Shown: piece after piece, positions 33,929 through 42,186 of the stretch | Layout of the letters: every line of letters starts with the position of its first letter | Numbering within the stretch: position 1 is the first letter of the stretch | Assembly (NCBI GenBank): GCA_002838815.1 | Contig: LQGW01000040.1 | Coordinates: forward strand, 1 to 54,021 | Direction: 5' to 3' | DNA: 54,021 nucleotides | DNA from: Clostridiaceae bacterium JG1575 | Lineage (GTDB): Bacteria > Bacillota > Clostridia > Clostridiales > Clostridiaceae | The notes under the pieces: model-generated | What the model was told of the DNA's origin: nothing | Databases searched by the model: none | What the model saw: the letters and a program-made list of their open reading frames with translations, nothing else | Translations under genes and position numbers: made by a program

Positions 33929-34917
33929 TGAATCAACAAAATCAACACGCTGGAAACGGCCGCAGAACCAGCGGCAAAGCAGTGCGCTCCCTCTTTTTAT
34001 TCTTGATGGCCACTCTTGTGGTCGCGCCGGTTTTGGCGGGCTGCGCCCCCAAGGGCGGTGGGAATGCAAACGGCGAGGGCAAACTGAAAATTGTAGCCAC
34101 CACGACGATGCTTGCGGATTTGGCTTTGCAGATCGGGAAGGATCAAGTCCAAGTGGAATCCCTCATGGGCACGGGCGTGGATCCGCATCTTTACACCGCC
34201 AGCGCCGGCGATGTGAAAAAGCTCAAGGACGCTCAGGTTGTGGTCATCAACGGACTGCACCTGGAGGGTAAAATGGGCGACGTGTTTGCCTCCATTGCCA
34301 GTAAAGGCGATGGCATCATCCGCATTGAGGATGGCATTCCCAAGGATCGGCTTTTGGCCGATGAGGATGACGCCTCCCATCCGGATCCACACATCTGGTT
34401 TGATGTGAAAATTTGGCAAGATGCCGCCAAGCATTTGGCCAAGGGTCTTGCCAAGGTGGATGAAAAGAACAAAGCCGCCTATGAGGCCAATCTTGCCGCC
34501 TATCTTAAGGAACTGGATTCTTTGGATCAGTACGTCAAGGATCAAGTGGCCCAGGTTCCCCAAGGGCAGCGGGTTCTTGTAACGGCTCACGATGCCTTCC
34601 GCCACTTTGCTCGAGCTTACGGCTTTAAGGTACTGGGTCTTCAGGGCATCAGCACGGACGCTGAGGCCGGCACCAAGGATGTGGCCAATCTCGCCGACTT
34701 CATTGCCAAGAACAAGATCAAGGCGATCTTTGTGGAAAGTTCCGTTCCCAAAAAGAACGTCGAGGCCCTACAAGCGGCCGTCAAGGCCCGGGGGTTCAGC
34801 ACGGAAATCGGTGGAGAGCTTTATTCCGATTCCTTGGGAGACGCCAAAAGCGGACATGAAACGTATGCAGCCACCATTAAGGCCAACATCGATACCATCA
34901 CCAAGGCGCTGAAATAA
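33925..34917 (+). CDS. Metal ABC transporter substrate-binding lipoprotein (TroA/MntA/SitA-like), 330 aa
   Basis: Extracytoplasmic lipoprotein that captures Mn/Fe (or Zn). It has a signal sequence with lipobox LAGC (Cys40). Ligand positions of cluster A-I proteins are visible: His in GVDPHLYT, His in HPDPHIWFD, the acidic region ISTDAEAGTKDV, and Asp in LYSDSLG. The YSDSLG ending and absence of a His-rich loop favour Mn/Fe over Zn. It is coupled to the regulator gene upstream. About 300 bases separate it from the ATPase gene, an unusual gap within such an operon. Confidence 0.9.
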   Translation: MMNQQNQHAGNGRRTSGKAVRSLFLFLMATLVVAPVLAGCAPKGGGNANGEGKLKIVATTTMLADLALQIGKDQVQVESLMGTGVDPHLYTASAGDVKKLKDAQVVVINGLHLEGKMGDVFASIASKGDGIIRIEDGIPKDRLLADEDDASHPDPHIWFDVKIWQDAAKHLAKGLAKVDEKNKAAYEANLAAYLKELDSLDQYVKDQVAQVPQGQRVLVTAHDAFRHFARAYGFKVLGLQGISTDAEAGTKDVANLADFIAKNKIKAIFVESSVPKKNVEALQAAVKARGFSTEIGGELYSDSLGDAKSGHETYAATIKANIDTITKALK

Positions 34918-35222
34918 GCGTCGGGCCATTCGAGCGGACTGGGAGGCGGCGGTCTCACGATGTAGCGCGGAACCTCTAAAAGGGATCCAATCGGTGACTC
35001 CTTTGACCCTTGGAGGGCTTCTCTTGCATTGACCGGAGCCTCTTTTTCCATATTTATCCCACAGGACGAGCCCTAATGCTTATAATGGAAGCAGAGCGGG
35101 CTTCGCCCCAAGGCGTCCCGAATTTGGGGGTCAGGCCACTCACGACGAGGGCTCTTAGACTCCCCGGCGGGCGCCTTTTGTCTTGGTGCCCCATCCGCCT
35201 CTAGCGAAAGGAACGTGATAGC
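34918..35222 (+). other. Gap inside the metal-uptake operon with possible attenuator
   Basis: I see no gene here. GGAGGGCTTC can pair imperfectly with GGAGCCTC, followed by T5 near 35015-35047, which could terminate part of the transcripts after the binding-protein gene. A TATAAT at about 35078-35083 might be an internal promoter but has no clear -35. Together these could set a high ratio of binding protein to transporter. Confidence 0.35.
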
Positions 35223-36014
35223 ATGCAAATCGCCCACAGCAAGGCGGCAGATCAAGATCAATCTGCCATTCTTATTCATGACCTCACCGTAGCTTATGAC
35301 ACGAAGCCCGTCCTTTGGGATGTGGATCTGGACATTCCCAAAGGGGAGCTTGTGGCCATTGCCGGACCCAATGGAGCGGGAAAATCCACGCTCCTAAAGG
35401 CCATGCTGGGCCTTTTGACGCCCTTATCCGGGGACGTCCACATTCAGGCCAGCCGCAACCGTCTGGGTCGATACAACATTGCTTATGTGCCGCAGTCGGC
35501 CAGCGTGGACTGGGACTTTCCCGCAACGGTGCTGGATGTGGTTTTGATGGGCAGTTACGGCCGCTTAGGTTGGCTGCGCCGCCCCGGCGCCAAGGATCGG
35601 GAGATGGCCTTGGCCAAACTGGAAGAGGTGGGCATGGCCGAATTTGCCAAACGGCAGATCAGTCGCCTCTCCGGCGGACAGCAACAGCGGGTCTTTTTGG
35701 CGCGAGCCCTCATGCAAGATGGGGATATTTATGTGATGGATGAGCCCTTTAAGGGGGTGGATGCCCGCACAGAGGCTACCATCGTGCGTCTCTTGCGGAA
35801 TTTGAAGGATCAGGGAAAAACCGTGATCGTCGTTCACCACGACCTGCGTACCCTGCCAGACTACTTCAACTGGCTGATTTTGATTAACTTCCGGGTCATT
35901 GCTCAAGGCCCCATGACCGAGACGTTCAAAGAAGAAAATATCGAGCGTACGTATCGCTTCTTGATGTCGGATCCCGTGAAGGAGGAGGAAAAGGAGGCGT
36001 CATCCCTTGAATGA
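35223..36014 (+). CDS. Metal ABC transporter ATP-binding protein, 263 aa
   Basis: Cytoplasmic ATPase powering the metal importer. Walker A GPNGAGKST, Q-loop in YVPQSASVDWDFP, signature LSGGQQQR, Walker B YVMDEPF and switch His in VVHHDL are all present. The DWDFP after the Q-loop is characteristic of Mn/Zn/Fe importer ATPases (SitB/MntB/ZnuC type). It overlaps the first permease gene by 8 bases. Confidence 0.93.
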   Translation: MQIAHSKAADQDQSAILIHDLTVAYDTKPVLWDVDLDIPKGELVAIAGPNGAGKSTLLKAMLGLLTPLSGDVHIQASRNRLGRYNIAYVPQSASVDWDFPATVLDVVLMGSYGRLGWLRRPGAKDREMALAKLEEVGMAEFAKRQISRLSGGQQQRVFLARALMQDGDIYVMDEPFKGVDARTEATIVRLLRNLKDQGKTVIVVHHDLRTLPDYFNWLILINFRVIAQGPMTETFKEENIERTYRFLMSDPVKEEEKEASSLE

Positions 36015-36918
36015 ACTGCGCATCGTCCTATCGGATTATACGTTTCAGACGGTGGCCGTGGGCGCCGCCCTCTTGGGAATTTTAAATGGGGTCTTGGGCA
36101 CCTTTTTGGTGTTGCGTCGGCAAAGCCTTTTGGGGGATGGCGTCTCCCACGCCGCTTTGCCCGGGGTGGTGGCGGCCTTTTTGCTCACGGGATCGCGACA
36201 GACGGAGGTGCTTTTACTGGGCGCCCTGCTCAGCGGCCTTTTGGCCACCTACAGCATCTATGGCGTGCACCGCAACAGCCGCATCCGTTTTGACAGCGCC
36301 CTAGCCCTTGTAATGAGCGTCTTTTTCGGGCTCGGTATGGTGCTCTTAACGTACGCTCAAAAACGGCCCGACGCCACGCAGGCCGGGATCAAGCGGTTCA
36401 TCTACGGCCAAGCCTCCACCCTCATCGCCCGGGATATTAAACTCCTTAGCGTGGCGGCGGGGATCCTAATTCTCTGGGTGATCCTTTTTTGGAAGGAATT
36501 CAAAGTTCTCTCCTTTGATGAACCCTTTGCACAAACCTTGGGCTTTCCCACGGGCCGACTGGGCATCCTATTGTCGCTGGCTACCGTGGTGGCCATTATT
36601 TTGGGGCTGCAAACTGTTGGGGTGGTGCTGATGAGCGCCATGCTCATCACTCCGGCGGTGGCCGCGCGCCAGTGGTCGGATCACCTGGCGGTGGTGGCGG
36701 GGCTCTCCGCCCTTTTCGGCGCGGTCAGCGGCGTTGGCGGAACCTTAATCAGCTCTTTGGTGCCGGGGATGCCCACAGGTCCGGTCATCGTTTTATGTGT
36801 TTCCATATTGGCGCTCTTTAGCTTGCTTTTTGCCCCGCGCCGAGGCATTTTGGCCCGAGCGATCCACCGCCGCAAAGGACAGCGGCAGTTGATGGACGCG
36901 AAGGAGGGACGCTCATGA
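36007..36918 (+). CDS. Metal ABC transporter permease (SitC-like), 303 aa
   Basis: Membrane subunit of the ABC-3 family with about eight helices. Landmarks are LGDGVSHAALPGVV near residue 42 (coupling and lumen region), IYGQASTLIARDI and GVVLMSAMLITPAVAARQW. Standard length with a short basic tail. It overlaps the second permease by 4 bases; two related permeases indicate a heterodimeric channel. Confidence 0.92.
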   Translation: MNELRIVLSDYTFQTVAVGAALLGILNGVLGTFLVLRRQSLLGDGVSHAALPGVVAAFLLTGSRQTEVLLLGALLSGLLATYSIYGVHRNSRIRFDSALALVMSVFFGLGMVLLTYAQKRPDATQAGIKRFIYGQASTLIARDIKLLSVAAGILILWVILFWKEFKVLSFDEPFAQTLGFPTGRLGILLSLATVVAIILGLQTVGVVLMSAMLITPAVAARQWSDHLAVVAGLSALFGAVSGVGGTLISSLVPGMPTGPVIVLCVSILALFSLLFAPRRGILARAIHRRKGQRQLMDAKEGRS

Positions 36919-38036
36919 GTGCAGAATTTGAAATCATCCTCATCGCGGTGCTCACCGCCATCGCCTGTGCCCTCCCGGGCGTCTTCCTCGTCCTTCGGGG
37001 CTTGGCCATGATGACCGACGCCATCACCCACACCATGCTTTTGGGCATTGTGTTGGCCTTTTTCATGACCAACGATCTGTCTTCGCCTTGGCTGATCCTT
37101 GGGGCCGCTCTCATTGCGGTGGTCACGGTTTGGCTGACGGAAACCCTGACGCGAACGCGCTTGGTGGCGGAGGATTCCGCCATCGGGGTGGTGTTCCCGT
37201 TGCTCTTTTCCATTGCCATCATCCTCATCAGCCAGGGCTCGGGGCATGTGCATTTGGACACGGATTCTGTGTTGCTGGGTGAATTGGCTTTTGCTCCCTT
37301 TGATCGCATGGTGGTGGCAGGCCATGATCTAGGGGCGCGGGGGATTTATCTTGCCCTGACTTTGGTGGCCTTGCACCTTTTGTTCATTCCATTGTTCTTT
37401 AAAGAGCTGAAAATCAGCACCTTTGATCCCATGTTGGGCGCTGTGATGGGCTTTGTACCCGCGCTGATCCATTATGGCCTCATGACCTTAGTGTCCGTCA
37501 CCGCCGTGGGGGCTTTTCAAGCCGTGGGAGCGATTCTCGTCGTCGCGTTCATGATCGGGCCGCCACTGTCGGCGTATCTTTTGACCCATGATCTAAAGCG
37601 CATGCTGGGACTGTCGGCCCTTTACGCGGCAGCAGCTGGAGTGTTGGGCTTTTTCTTGGCCACGGCGCTGGATGTGTCCATCGCCGGCTCTATGGCCATG
37701 GTCACGGGCGTGTTCTTTGCCTTGACCTTCCTCTTGGCGCCGGAGCGGGGCTATGTAGCCTCAAGGGTTCGCCGCCGCCGCCAAAAGGAGGCTTATGCTC
37801 AGGCCACGCTGCTGCTGCACCTGGTGCATCATCAGGATACGGACCGCGCCGCCGAGGAAAACGGCCGCGCCACCTTGGGCCTGCATCTTCATTGGAGCGA
37901 CCAAAAAGTGGCGCGCCAGCTGAGCAGTCTTTTGGCCTCAGGGGATGCGCGCCTTGAGGGAGAACAGGTGGTGGCAACGCCTCAGGGACGAGTTCGGGCC
38001 GAAGCCTTGGCCGCTTCGTTATTGGCCTTGGGGTAA
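36915..38036 (+). CDS. Metal ABC transporter permease with C-terminal winged-helix-like tail (SitD-like), 373 aa
   Basis: ABC-3 permease over residues 1-280: MTDAITHTMLLGIV, LGELAFAPFDR and AVGAILVVAFMIGPPLSAYLL. A basic junction RVRRRRQKEA is followed by about 90 residues (285-373) with the shape of a winged helix: two helices, LHWSDQKVARQLSSLLASGD and a wing QVVATPQGRVRAEAL. This is like the DNA-binding part of a DtxR-family protein. Permease-regulator fusions are known from Chlamydia (YtgCR). Here a complete separate regulator is also present, so the tail may be sensory or vestigial. Last gene of the operon. Confidence 0.85.
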   Translation: MSAEFEIILIAVLTAIACALPGVFLVLRGLAMMTDAITHTMLLGIVLAFFMTNDLSSPWLILGAALIAVVTVWLTETLTRTRLVAEDSAIGVVFPLLFSIAIILISQGSGHVHLDTDSVLLGELAFAPFDRMVVAGHDLGARGIYLALTLVALHLLFIPLFFKELKISTFDPMLGAVMGFVPALIHYGLMTLVSVTAVGAFQAVGAILVVAFMIGPPLSAYLLTHDLKRMLGLSALYAAAAGVLGFFLATALDVSIAGSMAMVTGVFFALTFLLAPERGYVASRVRRRRQKEAYAQATLLLHLVHHQDTDRAAEENGRATLGLHLHWSDQKVARQLSSLLASGDARLEGEQVVATPQGRVRAEALAASLLALG

Positions 38037-38072
38037 GCCTTCGGGGATCGAAAAGACCGCATCAAATGCAAT

Positions 38073-38139
38073 GGGCAAGGGCGACTCTCTTGAAAAGGAT
38101 GCTATGGAGGGGATCGCGCCTTGCCCGTAGTGTTTTTTT
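38073..38139 (+). terminator. Terminator of the metal-uptake operon
   Basis: GGGCAAGGGCGA pairs with TCGCGCCTTGCCC (one bulge) across a long loop, and T7 follows shortly after. Confidence 0.7.
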
Positions 38140-38198
38140 GCCTTGTTCTGGAAAAGGGGGACCGGGGAAGGGTTTTTTGAAAAGGGGAGGGTCCCGCC

Positions 38199-38227
38199 TT
38201 TACGCGGCTGCTTCCCTTTCCTATAAT
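38199..38227 (+). promoter_or_regulatory. uppP promoter TTTACG-N17-TATAAT
   Basis: Consensus -10 at 38222-38227 with a moderate -35 at optimal spacing, 33 bases before the uppP start. Confidence 0.6.
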
Positions 38228-38259
38228 AGGAATGAGATAAATTAAAGGAAGGTACCTAC

Positions 38260-39096
38260 ATGGATCTGATCTACATCATCAAGGGCATCATCATGGCCAT
38301 CGTGGAGGGCATTACGGAGTTTTTGCCCGTTTCCTCCAGCGGCCATCTCATCATCGCGGGAGACCTCATGCGCTTTGGCGAAGGGAACTTTGAAAAAATG
38401 TTTGAGGTCGTCATCCAGCTGGGGGCGATTTTGGCCATTGTGGTTCTCTATTGGGATAAGCTTTGGGGCTTAGTCAAAAGTCTCTTCCGCAAGGAAGCGC
38501 GGGGAACGAAGTTTGCCGTCGCCTTGCTTTTAGGAATTCTCCCTGCCTTTGTCCTGGGCTTTACCTTGGAGAAATACATCGACCGTTACCTTTGGAGCAC
38601 CCCCACGGTCATTGCCGCCCTCATTGTCGGGGCACTGCTGATGATTGCGTTTGAAAGACGCTATCGCGGGCATCACACGGTCAGCCAGGTGGAAGACATT
38701 ACCCCCAAGCAGGCGCTGCGCGTCGGGCTCTTTCAGTGTTTGGCGCTTTGGCCCGGCATGAGCCGCAGCGCATCCACCATCATGGGCGGCTGGAATCAGG
38801 GACTCTCCCCCTCTTTGGCGGCGGAATTCTCCTTCTTTTTAGCCATTCCCATCATGGTGGGCGCCTCAGCGTTGAAACTCATCAAGTTTGCCGTGAAGGA
38901 CGGATTCGCCACCATCACGACGACGCAGTCGGTGACCTTTGGCTTGGGGTTTCTCGTCAGTTTTCTCGTTGCGTTGCTTTGCGTCAAGGCCTTTATGAAC
39001 TACATTAAAAAGAAGCCCATGAAGGTGTTTGCCTACTATCGTTTCGTGGTTGCCGGCGCACTCATTATGTTACAGCTGGTCCGTATGGGCCGATAA
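38260..39096 (+). CDS. uppP: Undecaprenyl-diphosphatase UppP (BacA), 278 aa
   Basis: Integral membrane phosphatase that recycles undecaprenyl diphosphate to the monophosphate lipid carrier needed for peptidoglycan and teichoic acid sugars. Both signature regions are intact: VEGITEFLPVSSSGHLI near residue 15 and PGMSRSASTIMGG near 165. About eight helices, standard length. Overexpression confers bacitracin tolerance in other species. Strong AAGGAAGG site upstream. Followed 40 bases later by a beta-lactamase-fold gene. Confidence 0.95.
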   Translation: MDLIYIIKGIIMAIVEGITEFLPVSSSGHLIIAGDLMRFGEGNFEKMFEVVIQLGAILAIVVLYWDKLWGLVKSLFRKEARGTKFAVALLLGILPAFVLGFTLEKYIDRYLWSTPTVIAALIVGALLMIAFERRYRGHHTVSQVEDITPKQALRVGLFQCLALWPGMSRSASTIMGGWNQGLSPSLAAEFSFFLAIPIMVGASALKLIKFAVKDGFATITTTQSVTFGLGFLVSFLVALLCVKAFMNYIKKKPMKVFAYYRFVVAGALIMLQLVRMGR

Positions 39097-39136
39097 GATC
39101 GAATCCCAGAGAAGGGTCGGTAAGGAGGGACAATCG

Positions 39137-39919
39137 TTGAAAGACATCAAGAAATATCTGGATGAAGAACGGGAAGGACGCTATGCGTTTTATTTTGAAG
39201 ACTTGGATGGGGATTATACCTATGGATACCATCAAGACGCCCCGAAAACCAGCGCGGGCTGCATGAAGCTCATTGTCGCAGTGGTTTTTCTCAAAAAAGT
39301 CGAGGAGGGGGCGTTCTCCATGGATGAGCTCGTGCCCATCAAGGATGAGGACAAGCAGCCGGGCAACGGCATTTTGCGAGAATTCATCGAGCGCACCTAC
39401 ACCATTCGGGAACTGCTCACATCCATGCTCATCGTAGGCGACAATACGTCCACCTATAAGCTGATGAGCCTCATGGGCCCGAAGAATCTCAACGCCATGT
39501 TCCAAGAAATGGGGTTGACGCACACGGTGCTCACCGATACTCCGGGGCACAGCGATAATAAGACCACCGCCAAGGACCTGGCCCAGGTCATCAAGGTTCT
39601 CTACCAAAAAAGTTACTTGAACGAAAAGCACTCCGATTTTATTTTGGATCTTTTGCGTCAACGGGTAAAATCCAAAGTGGCGTTTTATCTACCCAATCGG
39701 GTGCGAGATCAGTTTGCCTCGAAGACGGGGGATAGCTTTGGCATTGAGAATGAAGTGGCGCTGATCAACACCAGCCAAGGGAATTTCGTTTTTTCCATCA
39801 TGGCCGATGAGTTGCCCAATTCCGTCTACGGCATGATCTCTTTGGCTAAGGCCGGCATGATGATTTGGAACAACATTCACGAAAATTGGGATCAGCTGAA
39901 GGAAGGCCAGGAAGCCTAG
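39137..39919 (+). CDS. Class A beta-lactamase-fold protein without catalytic serines, 260 aa
   Basis: The chain follows the serine beta-lactamase/transpeptidase fold. The conserved Lys44-Leu, GDN at 101-103 (SDN in active enzymes) and KTG at 196-198 fall at the expected spacing. The SxxK serine position (three before Lys44) is Gly41 in SAGCMKL, and the SDN serine is Gly101. So both serines used in catalysis are replaced; only Ser39 and Cys42 are near. There is no signal peptide, unlike secreted beta-lactamases. It is probably a non-hydrolytic or ligand-binding relative. The start is TTG at 39137 behind AAGGAGGGA; the upstream frame lies in uppP. Confidence 0.7.
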   Translation: MKDIKKYLDEEREGRYAFYFEDLDGDYTYGYHQDAPKTSAGCMKLIVAVVFLKKVEEGAFSMDELVPIKDEDKQPGNGILREFIERTYTIRELLTSMLIVGDNTSTYKLMSLMGPKNLNAMFQEMGLTHTVLTDTPGHSDNKTTAKDLAQVIKVLYQKSYLNEKHSDFILDLLRQRVKSKVAFYLPNRVRDQFASKTGDSFGIENEVALINTSQGNFVFSIMADELPNSVYGMISLAKAGMMIWNNIHENWDQLKEGQEA

Positions 39920-40055
39920 AAATACGCCGATTCAAACGATACAGAATATTTACAAAAAGATTCCATTTGTGCAAAAACCTCAGTATAATCTCCATAAAGG
40001 CACTGCAGCTGAACTGGCATCGGTGCTGTTTATGGGAACGAGTCGAGGTGGTTTC

Positions 40056-40349
40056 ATGAATATCGTTCGAATTCTCCTCATGATTTGCGTGGTTTTATTT
40101 GGCGCCATCAATATTTTGTGGACCTTGGGCCGCCTGCGCATGGCATTCCTGCGCGGCAATCTTTGGAAGCAGTCGCTGTCCGTGGTTTTGCTGACGCTGC
40201 TCATTGCCTCCTTAGTGGGAGCGGCGGTGCTTTTTATCCTGTTGTCGGTGGAGAAGGCCGTGTGGGCTTTGTCCTTTATTTTGCTGGCTCAGTTGGCCGT
40301 ACTTGTAGTCCTCATGGGCTTTTTCCAGCCCCTGAATCCAAGACGCTGA
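40056..40349 (+). CDS. Small membrane protein, 97 aa
   Basis: I recognise no family. Three hydrophobic helices (about residues 4-22, 40-63 and 68-90) with a short basic end FFQPLNPRR. The start at 40056 is chosen for its GAGGTGG site and because the upstream part of the frame is not membrane-like. It lies between the beta-lactamase-fold gene and a strong terminator. Confidence 0.6.
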   Translation: MNIVRILLMICVVLFGAINILWTLGRLRMAFLRGNLWKQSLSVVLLTLLIASLVGAAVLFILLSVEKAVWALSFILLAQLAVLVVLMGFFQPLNPRR

Positions 40350-40365
40350 TTTCGCCGGTTGCACT

Positions 40366-40416
40366 AAAATCCTTCGTCTTTCGAGGTCAGACCCTCAAAG
40401 GACGAAGGATTTTTTT
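40366..40416 (+). terminator. Strong terminator after the small membrane protein
   Basis: A stem of about 20 bp (AAAATCCTTCGTC... with ...GACGAAGGATTTT, few mismatches) is followed by T7. Confidence 0.88.
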
Positions 40417-40490
40417 GCCAATGAGGGGTCATAGCGGTCCAAATGCTGACGCCGTGAGGGGGCTAGCCTTGGATCCCCATGGAAAATAAG

Positions 40491-40519
40491 TTGAAAAGGG
40501 CCATGGGCTGGGGTAAGAT
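40491..40519 (+). promoter_or_regulatory. folT promoter TTGAAA-N17-TAAGAT
   Basis: Well-spaced -35 and -10 about 200 bases before folT. The long leader begins near 40527. Confidence 0.6.
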
Positions 40520-40523
40520 GGGG

Positions 40524-40718
40524 ATTGTATGGAAAGCCGTACAATAATCAAATAACTTGTCGGAGGTGTATTATGCAAATAAGTAACAAGTTGAATCAAA
40601 GTGGAAGGGGCCAAAGCCTCTTCGTCGACCCGTTTGTCCTTGGGACAAACCTCTTTTTTTCCGGCCCGAAGGGGTCCCTTTCCTGCTCAGGACGGAAGGT
40701 TTTGGAGAGTTTTAGCCG
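40524..40718 (+). promoter_or_regulatory. Structured leader of folT, candidate attenuator or riboswitch
   Basis: In order: a stem ATTGTATGG/CCGTACAAT (40524-40545); AACTTGT/ACAAGTT (40554-40560 with 40586-40592), which encloses the upstream ORF's ribosome-binding site; GAAGGGGC/GCCTCTTC (40604-40623); and GTTTGTCC/GGACAAAC (40632-40650) followed by CTC and T7, an intrinsic-terminator shape inside the leader. It does not match the class I tetrahydrofolate riboswitch that I know. A transcription attenuator responding to folate status or to translation of the upstream ORF is inferred. Confidence 0.5.
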
Positions 40719-40722
40719 ATGA
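40573..40722 (+). CDS. Upstream ORF in the folT leader, 49 aa
   Basis: A short ORF starts at 40573 behind a strong CGGAGG site and ends with TGA at 40720-40722, overlapping the folT ATG (40719) in an ATGA arrangement. Its peptide starts MQISNKLNQSGRGQ and shows no recognisable domain. It reads through the leader hairpins and the T-run. Ribosomes on it would unfold the terminator hairpin and deliver ribosomes to folT, which lacks a good site of its own. It may be a regulatory leader peptide; chance is not excluded. Confidence 0.4.
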   Translation: MQISNKLNQSGRGQSLFVDPFVLGTNLFFSGPKGSLSCSGRKVLESFSR

Positions 40723-41282
40723 AAACTCAAAAAACCACCAATCCAGTTCGTGAGATTACATTCATGGGCATCATGATTGCCCTAAATGTCATCGCTGTTC
40801 GCTTCCTGAGCATTGAAACGCCCTTTATGCGGGTCGGATTTGGCTTTATTGCCTTCTTTATTTCAGGGATGTACCTTGGCCCGCTGCGCTCAGGCATCGT
40901 CGCCGCATTGGCCGACCTTGTGGGCATGGCGCTCTTTGCCAAGGCGCAGTATTTTCCTGGATTCACCTTGTCGAGTTTTATCGCGGGCACCATCGCCGGC
41001 GCTATGCTGGAAGGGAAGAAATCCAAGGACTTGCGGTGGGTGATCGGCTATGGAATTCTCTCCACGCTGATTGCCGATACGATTCTTGTAACGATTTGGC
41101 TTGTCATGATCAACCATCAAGGGGATCTGGCCTTTTTCATTCCAAGACTGTTGCCGCGTCTGCCCTACCAAGGGGTTATCACGGTCTTGAAAATCATCTT
41201 GATTCCAATATTCTATCGAACCGTCTTTGTTCGCCTGAGGGTTCCTGGCGTGGAACGACCAGGCATCCGAGAGGCGGCTTAA
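40719..41282 (+). CDS. folT: Folate ECF transporter S component FolT, 187 aa
   Basis: Membrane substrate-binding subunit for folate uptake through the shared ECF module. It has six helices; FLSIETPFMRVGFGFIAFF, GMYLGPLRSGIVAALADLVG and AQYFPGFTLSSFIAG are the typical FolT segments. Length is normal. Folate supply links functionally to the tetrahydrofolate-dependent glycine cleavage system in the same window, though the genes are far apart. The start overlaps the stop of the upstream leader ORF, so translation is probably coupled. Confidence 0.85.
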   Translation: MKTQKTTNPVREITFMGIMIALNVIAVRFLSIETPFMRVGFGFIAFFISGMYLGPLRSGIVAALADLVGMALFAKAQYFPGFTLSSFIAGTIAGAMLEGKKSKDLRWVIGYGILSTLIADTILVTIWLVMINHQGDLAFFIPRLLPRLPYQGVITVLKIILIPIFYRTVFVRLRVPGVERPGIREAA

Positions 41283-41370
41283 CGGTCCATTCCCCCGAAG
41301 CTTCCACGGCAAAGCTTTGGGGGAACTGCCTTGAAACAACAGCGTGCCCGAGGGTCAAAAGGAGGAGACC

Positions 41371-41937
41371 ATGACCATTGAAAACACCGTGACCACCCCG
41401 GACTTTGTGGAACTACAAAAGATCTTGCTCGAGGAGTATGCCCCGGACAAAACCATGAATTTTCTATTGAAATACGTGGTGAACGCGCTATACGCCATGG
41501 TGGTTTTTCTCGGATTCTATTTTATTTTGGATCGCATGGCCCAGGTGAAAAATCTCTGGATTCCTGGGGCAACTGCTGTGGTTTCGTTCCTCATCCTGAT
41601 TCGCTTCCATAAGCGGATCTATAAAAACCGCCTCAATAAAGCCATTGAACGGTATTATGGCAAAACGGCCTTGACCATCCATCGAACCTTGACGTTGGAC
41701 GAAGATGGCGTGAGAAGTCAAGAGCACGACGAGGCAGGAGCGTTGGTGGGTGAGGGAAAATATTTGCTTTGGTCTGATTTTGAGGGCGCCACTCGAAGTC
41801 ATGACAACTTCTTTTTGAAAATCAAAAACCAGCAGGAAGGCTTCATTTTGAAAGCGGAAGGGTTGGACGCACAAGACCAACAGACTGTGGAGACGTACAT
41901 CCGGCGCATCGGCGCACCGATTGCAGAGCGCTCCTAA
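41371..41937 (+). CDS. YcxB-like membrane protein, 188 aa
   Basis: Two transmembrane helices (about residues 33-55 and 62-80) are followed by a soluble beta-rich domain with ERYYGKTALTIHRTLTLDEDGV and LLWSDFEGATRSHDNFFLKI. This is the YcxB-like layout of a membrane hairpin with a PH-like C-terminal domain. Function unknown in this family. The start at 41371 has AGGAGGAG 4 bases upstream and is preferred over the upstream codon at 41344. Distantly similar in plan to the protein at 2674-3144. Confidence 0.7.
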   Translation: MTIENTVTTPDFVELQKILLEEYAPDKTMNFLLKYVVNALYAMVVFLGFYFILDRMAQVKNLWIPGATAVVSFLILIRFHKRIYKNRLNKAIERYYGKTALTIHRTLTLDEDGVRSQEHDEAGALVGEGKYLLWSDFEGATRSHDNFFLKIKNQQEGFILKAEGLDAQDQQTVETYIRRIGAPIAERS

Positions 41938-42132
41938 GGAAACGACATTAATGGTATCGCAGGGGAGTTCCTTCGATGCCCTTTCTTTTTTTTGCCACAA
42001 GAGTTGCACCCTTCATCCCCTTTCGGGTTTATTTTTTTGGTTCTGGGTCATTTCTTTAAAAAAAGCAGGGAAAAATCGAACAAGAGTTTCCAAAATGCAA
42101 GACTCCAATTAGGAGATCGCCCTGGCTTGCGT

Positions 42133-42138
42133 TATAAT
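42133..42138 (+). promoter_or_regulatory. Putative -10 box for the topoisomerase operon
   Basis: A perfect TATAAT about 50 bases before the B-subunit gene; the only nearby -35 (TTAGGA, spacing 18) is poor. The stretch 41938-42132 otherwise shows no gene. Confidence 0.4.
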
Positions 42139-42186
42139 AAGAAAGTGTGAAAAGGCACTTGGCCTTGGAAGGAGACGAAAAAGACC

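Noticed and set aside
40524-40718. Class I tetrahydrofolate riboswitch ahead of folT
   Set aside because: The conserved sequence blocks of that class are not recognisable; only generic stems and a terminator shape are seen.
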